Assembly (NCBI GenBank): GCA_026413225.1
Contig: CM048557.1
Location: forward strand, 42,973,371-43,037,370
Reading direction: 5' to 3'
DNA length: 64,000 nt
From: Otis tarda
Taxonomy: Eukaryota > Chordata > Aves > Otidiformes > Otididae
A model generated the notes under the pieces. It ran no database searches and was not told the DNA's origin. It was given only the letters and a program-made list of their open reading frames with translations. The translations under genes and the position numbers were made by a program. This document shows, piece after piece, positions 1-18,600 of the stretch; within the stretch, counting starts at the first letter, position 1, and each line of letters opens with the position of its first letter.

Positions 1-1
1 T

Positions 2-6737
<6,736 letters not shown>

Positions 6738-6890
6738 TTAGCATTCCCATTTCCATTGTCTGTGCTTCTGGCCAGGATATTTGGTGAAAAGAAAACACTT
6801 ATTAATGGCTTTAGATTATGGGTGGAAAACAATGTTCACTGTATGATGTATTTTACTCTGTATAAATAAAACAGAGGTTTTTGAAATACT
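6738..6890 (+). other. PSMA6: PSMA6 3' untranslated region
   Basis: A short 3' UTR runs from the TAA to just beyond AATAAA at 6865-6870. A GT-rich stretch (TTGGTGTCTCC) follows at about 6890. The exact cleavage base is inferred from the usual 10-30 base spacing. Confidence 0.75.
6865..6870 (+). terminator. PSMA6 polyadenylation signal AATAAA
   Basis: This is a canonical hexamer 128 bases after the stop codon, followed by a GT-rich downstream element. It is the only canonical hexamer I see soon after the stop. Confidence 0.85.
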
Positions 6891-6895
6891 TGGTG

Positions 6896-9800
6896 TCTCC
6901 TTTTAATGTAATTTTTTTTAAACTTTCAATTCTATGAAATTCTCATCAAAATGCTTGATGACTTTGATTGTTTCTGTGATGATTGTTTGCCTTTTAGTTG
7001 TATTTTAAGAGAAATTTATACTCAGCACTGTATTTTTCATCTGAGCTCTTTGGCTCTTAGTGTAAAGTTTTATATCAGGTTGTGGTGTGTGTGTCTTGAG
7101 ATAATTCTTACATTTACATGCACTCTCTTTTTCCCCTGATGTTGAAAGGCTTATAACATTACTGGTTTAACTGCAGGGAAATTAGGAAGATCTTAATATT
7201 TGCTCAGGTTTCTGTGAGGATTAGGACAAAAGTTGAAGGAAAAAACTTGAGCTGCGATTCCTAGTGCATTCCTTTAGATGGATTTGTTTGGGGTACAGGT
7301 AGTGAATTTAAGAGACATCTGGTATAATTAAACAGCTCTGAACCTAACACTTATGTAGGGGAACAGATTTTGGCTGTTTGTCACCTACCTGGTTTTGAGG
7401 CTTTTGGCAGTGCCAGAAACAATTTGGGGGCTGGATGGGACCATTAGACAAAGTCCATCAACAGGAATATCTCTGGGAAACAATTCCCTTTGCTCCTTCA
7501 AAGGTTCTGGGTTACAAGAAAAGAGAAGCTTAAAAAAACATTTGAGTATATGTGAAGAAAAATGCATTTTTGTTTTGCTGCAATTGAAGAGGTTTCAGCC
7601 TTAGCAGCAAAAAGGGAGATGATGAAGTTGTGAGGGAGGAGAAACTGAGGAGAAAGGGAAGATTACCAGGCATTTTTAGCTGTTGGGTAGACGAGCATCT
7701 TCTTGGAAGAATGCCAAGCTGATACGACTTAGCTCCTTACCTTTCCTCTGCTGTGCTATTCCTATATTTGCTTTAATTACTCCAAAATTCTTTGGTGTTT
7801 TTTGTTGGTTTTTTTTTTTGAGACCTTTGAGGAGGGCTTCATAAGTCATCAAAAACTGGGATTGCTTAATTGTTTTTGCTTTACAGTTAAAGCCCCTTGA
7901 ATGTGTATGTTTCAAGTTCATTGTAGTAAAGGAGGTGCAATTCTGTGTGTGGTGGCTTTAATAAAAGGCAATGCTAACCTTATGTGATAACTGAGTTGAG
8001 GAGATTCAAATTTACTGTGAATTGTTAACTTTGCAAAGCTTCCTGAATTTCCATTAGTGCCTCTAAACTTTGGCTTCCCTTATGTCAGACAGTGTAGTAT
8101 AGATGGTAAGATTAAGCCACCTTTGCTTCTGGTTTTGGGTTGGTTATCTGAGAATTGTGTGGTTTTGTGCAACAATTGGCAGAACAAATACTAATAGCAT
8201 GTTTGGAAAGGTCTGTGTTGTTCCAAGTGACAGCTGAATTTCTAAAACTTCATAGGACCTTTCTTCTTAATACTCAAGTCTACTCAAATTCCAGGTTGTT
8301 ATGTGACTGGAGTCATCATTTACTCTGCCATAAAATACAATCCGCTGATACTTTGTTCTTGATCAGCTTTAATTACGTATATAAAATTTCTCTAATGACT
8401 TCTTGAACTAACCAAATTAAAAGGAACATGACAATCAGGGAGCCACATGACTAGAGCGCATTTGCGTAGTATTTAGTATTAAAACTCCCTGCAACACTTT
8501 TAATTCTAAATTTTGGAGCTTGTATGTGGTTGTGTAACTCAGGTGATGGTTCTGAGAGCAGGGGGTGTTTGTTCATACCTTAGGCTTTTGCATGGAGAAC
8601 GTCCCATCTTGTGTTCAGAGATGATGAAATAAGATGCCTACAATATATTATCTGGGAATGTTGGATCTTTTTCTTTTAATAAGCAAAGTTAAAATTGCAG
8701 CAACTGAAATGCCATTTTTGCTAGTATTTTGTCCTGTAGTGAAAATTCATGGTTCTCTTTTCATAGTAATGATGGGGATTTTTCTTTTTCAATCAAAGCT
8801 TTTTTGTTGTTTAAGATAAGGCGGCTACGCAGATGGGGATACCTGACCTAATGGGAAAACCCCAGGTATTGCACATACACGTGATCCCGTTCCTCACAGC
8901 CTGGAGCAGAGAGCACCTGCAACCAAACTGTAGCAGAAATGGCTGGTGTGGAACTGTATCACCTGCTGTTCCGAACCTGGTGCTTGCAGAGAAACTAGAG
9001 TGTGCATGATACGATCCTAACACTTCTGGTTTGGGTAGAGCTTATCAAGAGTGATAACAGACTTGGCCTCGCTCCGTGTATTTGTGGTTTGTTGTGCCAG
9101 TGCTGAAAGCTCTGGTAGATGCAGTTACAGTGTAAGTGCATGAGTAGCCAAGCAGGAATAGGATCAAGTCTTATTTGCGGACTAGACCCAGATCAGTGTT
9201 ACCTGTACTAAACTGGGACTGGCTCTGCACAGCCTTGTAACTGTGCTCCCGTTACATTCCCAGTGCTCTTTATTTGTGGTGCGGAGTATAAGGATGCAAA
9301 TGCCAAGTACATGCAGTCAGCTTAGGTAAATCAGTATTTATTGGAGTCTGTGAAAAGCAGTTGGATTTCTTACGAGCAGTGCCCCCAAACTCCAAGGGGG
9401 CCCCAGGAGCAGTAACAGCATGTATTATAGACAGAAATAGCTTAATAGGGAATCTTCACATAAATAGCCTGTGGGTCATCAGGAGCTGTCCGTGTATTCA
9501 TCCTAGAAAAAAAAAAAGATGTTAAAGCAGACAGTAATGAACATCTCTAGGATTTCAGATACTGCTTAAGCGCAATGTGGTACTGAATCAACTTGTAATG
9601 CACAATGTTAGACTGTACCTTTTCACTTTAAAGCCTCCAGTGATGACAGTCTAAGCCCAGAGAGATAGATCAGGAGTTCAAGTGGAGCAATTTTAATGAC
9701 AATGGAATAATACGCTGCATTCTTCTCTACCTTCTCTATCCCATTTCTCATTAAACCAATGTCCAGATGTACCAAATAAGAAATGCTTTGTTTCAGTGCA

Positions 9801-12800
9801 CATTGTTGGAAGTAAGATGAAAGAACTAGATCTGTAGCTTGCTGTCATCTGAAGAAAAAAAAAATTAACTTTCCAATTTTTTTTCCCTGACACAGAAGCA
9901 AAGCCTGCTTTTTGAGTTCTGCAAAACAGCAGCCTTGTTGTGTCATGAGATCCAGTTTTGTGAAACGTATCCATGACAATATTCTTCTAGAAAAAATCCT
10001 ACACCACCAACTTAATAACAGTAGGGGGATTGCTTCTCATTTTGTAATCGGTGATTTTTTTTTTTTTTTTTTTTCAGATGGGAAGCTCTTAAATTGTCAT
10101 AAGCTGTTCCAGCCAGTTTTTGCTAGTAACAATTTGTTCTGTTCTCTTGTTTTGCTATAACCCAAACTATTTGGAAACAATGCAAGACATCCTGTAGTTC
10201 AGGATCTGTTGGAACAGTGAACTTAAACCTCTTATGCCGAAACTAAAACAAGGATCATCACATGCTTATGCAAAGCTGCTTAAAATAGTGTCAGGATTTT
10301 GTTTGTTTATCATGATTCTCACATTTAGGAAAAAAAAAAAACAAACCAAAAAACTTTCTCCTGTCCTTTGTACTATGTCTATATAGATAAACTTGCATTA
10401 CTTCAATGACTTGTCAAAAATCTCAGTTACTAGCAGTATTTGCTGCTGTTCATCAAGCTTTTCTTAGCATAGTAATATTTTCTCTAGTCTTACCTGTCTC
10501 ACCATCATCTATTAAAATTCTGTTCTACAGTGTTAAATAGGGGAACTGTAATGAACTTGACTGTAAACCTGATGAATAAATAGTCCCAGCATATCACTAA
10601 ATCAAAATCCAGCAAACTGTCTTTGGCAGAATTGAGTCATCTACGAAGAAGTGTGTGCTTGCATTTTTTGGGTTAGTATTTTTCTCCTGGTCCTTTTTAG
10701 AAGCTGCAGATGCAGTACACGGCCTTGCTGCGCAACTCATTTTGGCACTCTGGAATAAAGTTTCCTAGCTAAGGCCTCGGTGGCGTAATATGCAGTGCAG
10801 ATTAGAACACACAAGTCAAGCTGTGATTTTTTTTTTTTTTTTTTTTGCCAGCAATTATATCTGTTTGTTTTCTCTCCCAGAAAACCGCCTCTTGTGACAC
10901 CCACTGGCGCGGAGAGTTGTGAACATAAGGTATTTAACCCTTTATGGGATTCTTAGACTAGAAAGCTACTATCTCTCAAGTTAGAGAGACTTGGTGGCTG
11001 TGGATGGAAAAACATGGTATGATTGTGGATGGACTGGGATTGCTCGGTCAGGAATAGGGATGCATTTCAGTAATATCTGATGTTGCTGCAACATTTGCAG
11101 GTATGCTCACTCCTCCCTGTTTTGATCCCAGCTATCTTCCTTCAGCCAGCACTGGTACTCGTTTACATTTGTAATGAGCCATTCTGTTTACTAAACTGGT
11201 GGAAAACATTTATTTGTTTGGTTCAGTTCTCTGTTGGACTAGTGACCTGAATTGGCTCACTGTAGGATCAAATTGGCCATAGCGCTGGCGTAAAGGAGGG
11301 AAGAGGGAAATGGGGTTGCACTGCCTCTGGTTTAAGCTGCTGTGGAAACCACAGCCTGCATCACCAACAGAATAGGGGTATCCATAGCTCATTATCCCCT
11401 TGACTGCTCTTTGACTTAAACCTACATGATGACACCGGGACCAGCAAAGTGGTATTTGTCCCTGTCAGCAAATAAAAGCGGCATTAACTCAGTTTGGACA
11501 TTGATTTGACCTTGATCCTGGTCCTGCAATGGCAGTACCAGCAGAGGGGGCAGTGCAGGACAGGATCCATAAGCATGGTCTGGTTAGACTAGTGGTGCAG
11601 CTGGTAGGAGAGGCAGTCAAAATCCTCCCTTGTAAGAAAATATTTTCCTCAGGGAGAGGGAGGATATCCCTTCGCTGAATCCATCAAACCCACCTTTCTG
11701 GAATATAACTGGAGGCTGGCATGACCGGCCAGGCAGGGCATCTCTCTGGGCAGTGCAGCTTTAGGGCGTTTAGGAAGGTAGGACTTCCAACAAGGTGTCA
11801 AGAAAACCTGCAACAAGTTGACTGCCAAAGGGGACAGCTGCTTTGGACTGGGTTTTTGCACAGGTGGGATGGGCAGCATTTCTTTTGTTCTTTTTTCCCT
11901 CTGCGTCCCTTAAACCACTTGTAGCTGTGCATACCTTTAGGGTGTTGTGAAGAAATTTATTTGCATTGAATGTTAACCTGGTTTCAGTTAACGGTATTTG
12001 GAAACGCCTGGCTGACAGAAAAAAAAAAAAAAAAAACACCACTTCTCACCTAAGGATGTGGTGAACCTGAAAACAGGCTACCAGGTTAGCTTGGTTACTC
12101 CCTGGTAACAGGATGTGCCTGTAAGAAAGCTGGAGGGCTGCTGCTGTCGAGGCTGTTAGCAGAAGGGATGGGAGAGAAATGAGGGTTTTCAGTGATGACC
12201 AGGAAGGCTGCCTGACTTGTTGCAGGGTAGTGGCAAGTTGCCTGAACCCTCAGGCTCCAGTGGATTTCTCAGCCTGTAGCTCCTGGTTGCTCTGCCTCGT
12301 GGGTGTTTGCGCACATGAGACGTTTGTTGAATACTTGTTAGAGGATTAGGTGATGATATTCCCTGTTCTTATCTCCAGGAGAAGTTTCCATTACCAACCT
12401 CTCTTACCTAGTAACAAACCAAGTAAGTACAGTATAAAATAGTGTAAAATTAACTTTGTAAGTGTAAAAAATAGTTATATCCCTTGAGTGACAACAGTAC
12501 TCATCAGGAAGTATTTTTTAAAAATTTTTTCCTACTTTGAGTACTTTGTACTGACACCTACATCTTTCTCACTCCAAGGCAGGAAACAGAGCTGAGCTCT
12601 TGTGTAGGTAGTTCAGCAGGGGACATCTGCCTAAGGTGCCGTGATGGCCCATAAATTCAAAGGCAAGAGTTACAGAGGTGGGCTGCAAAATAAGTCTGGA
12701 GGCGAATTAAAAAACCCAGACGCTGTGAATGCCCTGGCATCCAGATGAAGGTTTTGATAGTTTGAAAAAGGGCATAAGGTTGTCCAGAAAAGGAAGATGA

Positions 12801-14762
12801 CAAAAAGAATTAGTGCTGAGTAGCACTACAGGTGGTCTATATTACAGGAATGAAGGAGCAAAGATACTTCCACTTCAATTTTAAGAGAGAGATTTAGTTG
12901 TTAATAGATAAAAAGAGGATAAAATGGATTTTTCTGCTCTCTGATGCTAGACCTATCGACAAATGAAAGCACATGCAATGCATTCAGAGGAGGATGATTG
13001 AGAAACAGCTTCTGTTGATGAAGCACATTTTCAAAATGGTGTTACAGGCCTTATTTCAAATGCAGATAACAATGTGTATGTGATTTCTTCCCACTTCAGT
13101 AGCAAATTGAAACACATACCATCACAGCACATGAACACTTGTGCTTTGTAACAAGAATCAGCGTGTGTGGATAGATACATGCTGTAATCCAGCTCTGCTG
13201 GGAGTGTGGAGCTTTCCAAAGGGCTGGCAAGGCCAAGGCGTGCCCCACGAGCAGAGCGGGCAAACGGGCTTGTTTCAGCTCGGGTGTGCGACATTTGGCT
13301 CTTGTTGTGAACAGGCAAGGACGTGCGTTCAGAGCATCTTTACCACATCTGAGTCAGAAAAAGCTGCCTTCAGTCACTGAGTGGTCCCACGCCATCCCTT
13401 GTGGCAGCAACGGCACCCATGTGATCACAAACTGACCCAGTTCAGGGAGTCCATTTGGGCCAGCACTTGTCCCTTTTCCGCTGCAGGATTCACTTTGGTC
13501 TGGCTCAGCAAACTGGCTCACCACGCAGTTGCATGAGCTCCTGTGCTTGTAGAAGGGAGAGGGTAAGACCGTGTGGAAACAGGGATGGTAGGCCCCAGTT
13601 TAGCACAGGCTGATGTTTTTTCATCCTATCAGAGTGCAAAAAGCACACCCCTCGATTGGGTTGTGTCACATACTGCAGGTTGCCGTGGTTATATTTTGGT
13701 GGTGTTTTAAACCGTTTTGGGATGGATCGTTACCTAGGAGAATAAACAATTGCTCTTTGCCAACTTCACGCACGTCACTAGCTCGTGGCGCTCTCCAGCA
13801 GTGAAAGGGCGATCCTCCAGACTGTACTTCAGCCCCTCCGCAGGTACCTCGGTCATTCACAGCCATACAAAGCGTGTGAAACTCTTTACGCATGTGTGCC
13901 TTTCAGGTTTGCGTAAAACAGGTGTTTGTAAGGGCTGGATTTAAGAGCTGTGGTTACTGCCTGGAATTGCTCCTGCTGGTGAGAGGCTCCAGCTCCCTCC
14001 CTCCGCTCTTGACAAACACCGTGGAGTTGCTGAGGCAGGTTAGCTGTGCTGGCTTATATGTTGTTGCCTGCTCTTCTGTAATGTTCTGCCTCTGATTTGC
14101 CTGCAGAAGGTTTGTTTAAAATAAATAAAATAAAGCAAAAAAATCTTAACGTACACTTATGCTGAAAGATATACATTTAACGCAACTTGAGTATTTGCAA
14201 TAACTGTGAACAAAACCTGAGCGCTCAATTTTCCACAGCTGTTGATTTTTAGAGCTGGGAAAGAAAACAGTGCTGTCTCCAGTAAACAGGGTCATGCCAG
14301 GATAGCCGAGCTAGAGAGGAAGCCAGCCCAAGCACCACTGTGTTCTTGCGAGCCTTGTGCCACAGGCTGTGGGAGAGGATTCAGAACAGCGATTAAATAT
14401 AGTTGCAGCAAAACCTGCTTGGCTTCTTTCAGCTGGATCTGTGCTTAAAATTTTGATTAAAAATATCCTCGCGTGGTGCAGTCTCGCCAATGATAGCAAC
14501 TGGGCAGACGGGTCTCCGCCAGGCTTTGCGTGCTGCCTGCTAACCCTGCTGCCGGCCGTTTTGCAGGGGATGGTAGTGGTCAGCTCGCTCCCGTGCAGTG
14601 ACAGCATTACACTTTGGATGGCTTTGGAGGAACCCTCTGCCACTGTTAACAGTGAGAAACAGGGCCACCCTTCTTTCTTTCCTCTTCTTCATCATAAGTT
14701 ATGGTTATTCCAATCATTTTTTAATATGTTTAGAAAGCAGTCTCATGCAAACCAACCAACTT
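6896..14762. other. Intergenic, mostly unique sequence
   Basis: No long or conserved reading frame is recognisable. The stretch has many poly(T) or poly(A) runs (for example 20 T at 10055-10074 and 20 T at 10827-10846, and about 19 A near 12020). It also holds exon-like pieces at 9442-10524 (minus) and 10881-10929 (plus), treated separately. Small open frames here have no recognisable family. Confidence 0.6.
9442..10524 (-). other. Candidate small spliced minus-strand transcript (unrecognised)
   Basis: Three exon-like pieces lie in order on the minus strand. A is 10524-10494 (acceptor ...CACTGTAG, donor GTAAGAC), open as NRILIDDGET. B is 9650-9619 (acceptor CTCTGGGCTTAG, donor GTACAG), open as TVITGGFKVK. 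C starts at 9502 after T11CTAG and joins B in frame, giving MNTRTAPDDPQAIYVKIPY then TAA ending at 9442, with AATAAA at 9342-9337. A does not join B directly without an early stop, so another exon would be needed or A is spurious. I do not recognise the peptide. The signals are seen; that they form a gene is inference and may be chance. Confidence 0.22.
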
Positions 14763-15028
14763 CTATAAGGAGTGATGGTTTTAAATTAAAAGAGGGTAGA
14801 TTTAGACTAGAGATAAGGAAGACATTTTTTACGATGAGGGTTGTGAAGCACTGGAACAGGTTGCCCAGAGAGGTGGTGGATGCCCCATCCCTGGAAACAT
14901 TCCAGACCAGGTTGGATGGGGCTCTGAGCAACCTGATCCAGTGGAAGACGTCACTGCTCCTTGCAGGGGGGTTGGACTAGATGACCCTTGAAGGTCCCTT
15001 CCAACCCAAACCATTCTACGATTCTATA
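14763..15028 (+). mobile_element. CR1 LINE fragment, 3' end
   Basis: The fragment contains the CR1 3' region: remnant reverse-transcriptase end (GGGTAGATTTAGACTAGA), CTGGAACAGGTTGCCCAGAG, GGTGGTGGATGCCCCATCCC and GGGGTTGGACTAGATGACC. It ends in the ATTCTACGATTCTATA tail. It is 5'-truncated, as most CR1 copies are. Confidence 0.93.
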
Positions 15029-15637
15029 AACTCCCCTTGTTTTCTTTGTGTCTTTAAAAGCTCTTAGGCCCAGCTCAGAAGCATACTTTTTGATCTGAGA
15101 GAAGGGATCAGTGTTCTTTTTTGGAGACAAAAATGACAAATTCTGCAGGAAGTAAATTATACATTACTAGGATAAGGATAGTTTGAAATTTGTCAAATCC
15201 GTGCTTTGTCCTCGTCCTGCCCCCTCCAACTTCCATACACATAGCAATTAATTACTCTTCTACTACACAGTAAACAGTGGAAAAATTTCAAGGCAATTTT
15301 CCCCACCCCCAGCCACTCCGAGGCCCACCCTGAAACAAGCAGTGAAAACCTGTGCTTGTTTTTGTTTGTACCACACCTACGGCACAGGGCTCCACCCTGG
15401 AGGGAATTCCCACGCTCGGTAATTGCACAGCAGCAGTTTGGCCAAATACTCAACAAGCTCGATCACAGATCCTGTAAATAAAGTAGACATCTATATGCCT
15501 GTGCATGGCCTCTTCAGAGTCCTCTCCCCCTCTGAAGATTTTTCTCTGCCAGTGCTTTTGAATCTCCTGCAGCTGAGGCAAACGGTGTCTGCTCAGTGCA
15601 GAGAGCTATCATGGCCTCTGCAGCTCAGGCAATGTGG

Positions 15638-15643
<6 letters not shown>

Positions 15644-15671
<28 letters not shown>
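15644..15671. repeat. 28-base poly(T) run
   Basis: An uninterrupted T homopolymer preceded by GTGGTTTCTC and followed by AACAAACAATG. It could be a retroposed poly(A) on the minus strand, but no recognisable element body flanks it. Confidence 0.9.
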
Positions 15672-15677
<6 letters not shown>

Positions 15678-18600
15678 CAATGAATAATGGGTTTTTGCCT
15701 GCTAAGACTAGAGCAGTCTGGTCTACGCTTTTATCTTGTGTGGTCAGATGGGCAGAGGCATCTCTCCACCAAGGGGCTGTCGGTCAAACCTAATTGTGCT
15801 CAAAGTACTACAATACAGATAACGGCTTCACAGCGAAGTTCCCTGCTGGGTTAGCTCCTGCATCTAAGCTGAATGCTTAAATCTGGGGGCTGGCCTCTTC
15901 TGCAAGCTTTGTAAAAAGGCCTGCTAGGACCAAATTAAAAGACAAATTAGAGTCAGAAGGTGTGAGTGGTGAGGTGTTGCAGGCTGTGTGGGGATGGTGC
16001 AGCTCATCTGTGCCCAGGCACGCACGCACCCCACCCCACACTCCCCTCCATGCCACGGAGCATGACACGCTCCCAATCCCCACCCAGGGACCTGGGATGG
16101 GATGGCACCCAACGATCCCAGCTGCTTTGCGGCACGGTGGGATGGGAGATGCTGGGAAGGACTGGTGGGTACAATGCTCGCTGCTGGGGCGCAGCTGCAG
16201 GCTGGCAGGGCGTGGGTGTGGATGGAGCTCATGGGTCAGTCCCATCTTCCCCAGGGTCACGCGCCAGTCCTAGCCCTGCCAGCAGCATTCTGTAGTGTCA
16301 GCAGGTCCACAAGTAAAGGAGGCAGGAGGCCGTTTCTGTGCGTTGTGTGCGTCTCGCAGCTTACAGTGTCCTGCCTGCGTAGGCCTGCCAGGTGATTGCC
16401 GTGGGCTGTCTGGGGTGTGGAAACTGCCACAGCTTCAACTGGGATCTCAGTTACTGGCTTAGCAAGGAGAAGTAAAGGTACCAAAAGCCCTTCCTGGTTT
16501 CCCTGTTCCCAGACTTCTCCTCCATTCAAAAGTACCATGTATAAAGACAGTGTTGCAGTTCGGGAAACCCCTGTCTTGCACAGTTTCCTTCCTATTTTCT
16601 TCTTCCTAAAACGCAGTGGCTTTGTGATTACACAAGCACACAGTGTCCTCTGAGCAAGGAAAGGAGAGAGCACGCCAGCTTCCCAGCCAGAGGGAGCGCT
16701 GGGTGCTGCTCCATTCATGACAGTCGCTGCAGACTCACTTCCCCAGGAGACCCTTCTGGTAAGAGGAGGAGGGAGGGATTCCCCTCAAACCTGATGAGTC
16801 AGCTACAGGGCCTGGAGAATTAGGGGCCGTGGACACATCAGACCCCAACCCTCGCTTCTCCTCCCCTTGCTATCAGCAGGATGGGGACCAGGCATTACCA
16901 TGGACTGCGTGAAAGGCACAGCCCGATGCCGTGCATTTGCTCCTCTTCTGAAGGTCAGGGATTATTTACCGGGTGCTGAAGGGAAGCTGGTTTAGCCACA
17001 GTGTTGATTGCCTTCCTCTAGAAATCCCCCTGAGGAGAAGCTGAGTAAGCTGAACCAGTGGATGCTGAGGCCAGAGCAATGCTTTCCTCCTAACGCAGCT
17101 GTTGCCACATACGACCAATCAGAAGACAAAAAGAAAAAAGGACAAACAACCAAATTGAAAAACATGGAAAAAAAGAAGGGAGGGAAAATGTGCTCAGGGA
17201 GATGTTCTGTCATCATGTAGGTGTCTTGCTGTGTTCAGCTGCAAGGCAAAGCTGGCTGAAAAAATGGGAGGAATGTGCCTTAATGTGCCTTTTGTTCATT
17301 CACGTGAGGAGTGCGGCTGGTCCATCCCACAGTTCCTGTGGGCTTGTTTTTCATCCTTTGTTCCTAACTAACGAATCTGACTTCTAGATGTATATGTTTT
17401 CCACACCAGTCCTGCAGGCTTGCTGGAAACATCCCCAAGCACTTCCTCCTCTGGGCAGATGATCAGGAGTGGGGAAAACCCCAAGTTACACTTGGATTTT
17501 GGGAAGGCTTCTTAGCTCATGGACAAAAATTTCTGCTTCTGCAGTGCTTCAGAGCAGCAGAGTGCTACAGGGGGGTTAAATGGGACTAGAACAGGGTATA
17601 CAACTGATTGTCACTGATCAGCGTGTGGCCCTCTGAGACTGTACACTCAGTGGCAATCACGCCCTGACAGTGTTTCCATTTGAATCATTGCTATGAAAGT
17701 GGGTGAGAAGAACCCTAGGGAAATTGGTATTAACCAGAAAATGGCCTAAGGCACCTTATATGCCTTATTGTGCGGTGTGGGATTTTTCCCTCACCTCCCT
17801 GGGGACACCTCAGTGCAGTGAGCCACGGGAGCATCCCTGCCCCAGCTAGGCGGCTTGGTCCCAGCTTGGACCCGAGAGCAGCGGAGGACACTGCCTGCCT
17901 GCGTTAGGGAAGTGACAAATGCTTTCGTAAGACCCGTCAGGTGTGTGCCGTGTTTGCTTTGGCCTGGGTGATTCTCCAGAAAACCACAGTCCAGGCCAAA
18001 CGGGCGGCTCGGCGCTGGCACTGGCACAGCTCCGCTGCTGCAGCCTTTCATGGGAGCCACCACAGCAGCCTTTCGCCCTGCTCCTGCAGCAGCCAGGCAC
18101 CCCTAAAGGAAGAAAAGAGTGTGAGGACAGAAAGATGATCCTCCTGGCTGCTCCTCAGCCCACCAGAAAGCCCTGCCTTCTCCTCAGCATGTTCTGTCAG
18201 GGACTCTCCCTAGAAGGCATGGAAAAGCATCTTCCTTCCAAACCCGAGAACAGGAGTTTGTCTGTGCAAGTTACCACACGAAACACTTCGCTTTCTGAGC
18301 AAAAACACTAAAATAAAAAAAAAAAAGCATCTGGTGGCACACCCATTTGCACTGAAATCCAGTACATCCAGCTAGAAATTGCACTGGCTTGATCCCAGAG
18401 TAATTTCGCTTTGAGGACAGCGATTTCAGGCAATGTCTTCATCTCTATCTCTCTGCCTGGATCTGCTTCGGTTGCCTGACAGTTGCCTTCCCCCATTGCT
18501 CAGAGTTTCTGCAAGTTTCTGTGTTTCTGCCCCCGACCCTGGCCCTCAATGAGAAGTTTTCCTGGGTTCTCACAGATGTTGTGGGTAATGTCATACAGTT

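Noticed and set aside
14357..14980. 207-codon plus-strand frame
   Set aside because: Its last third is CR1 LINE sequence and the rest has no recognisable family; most likely chance.
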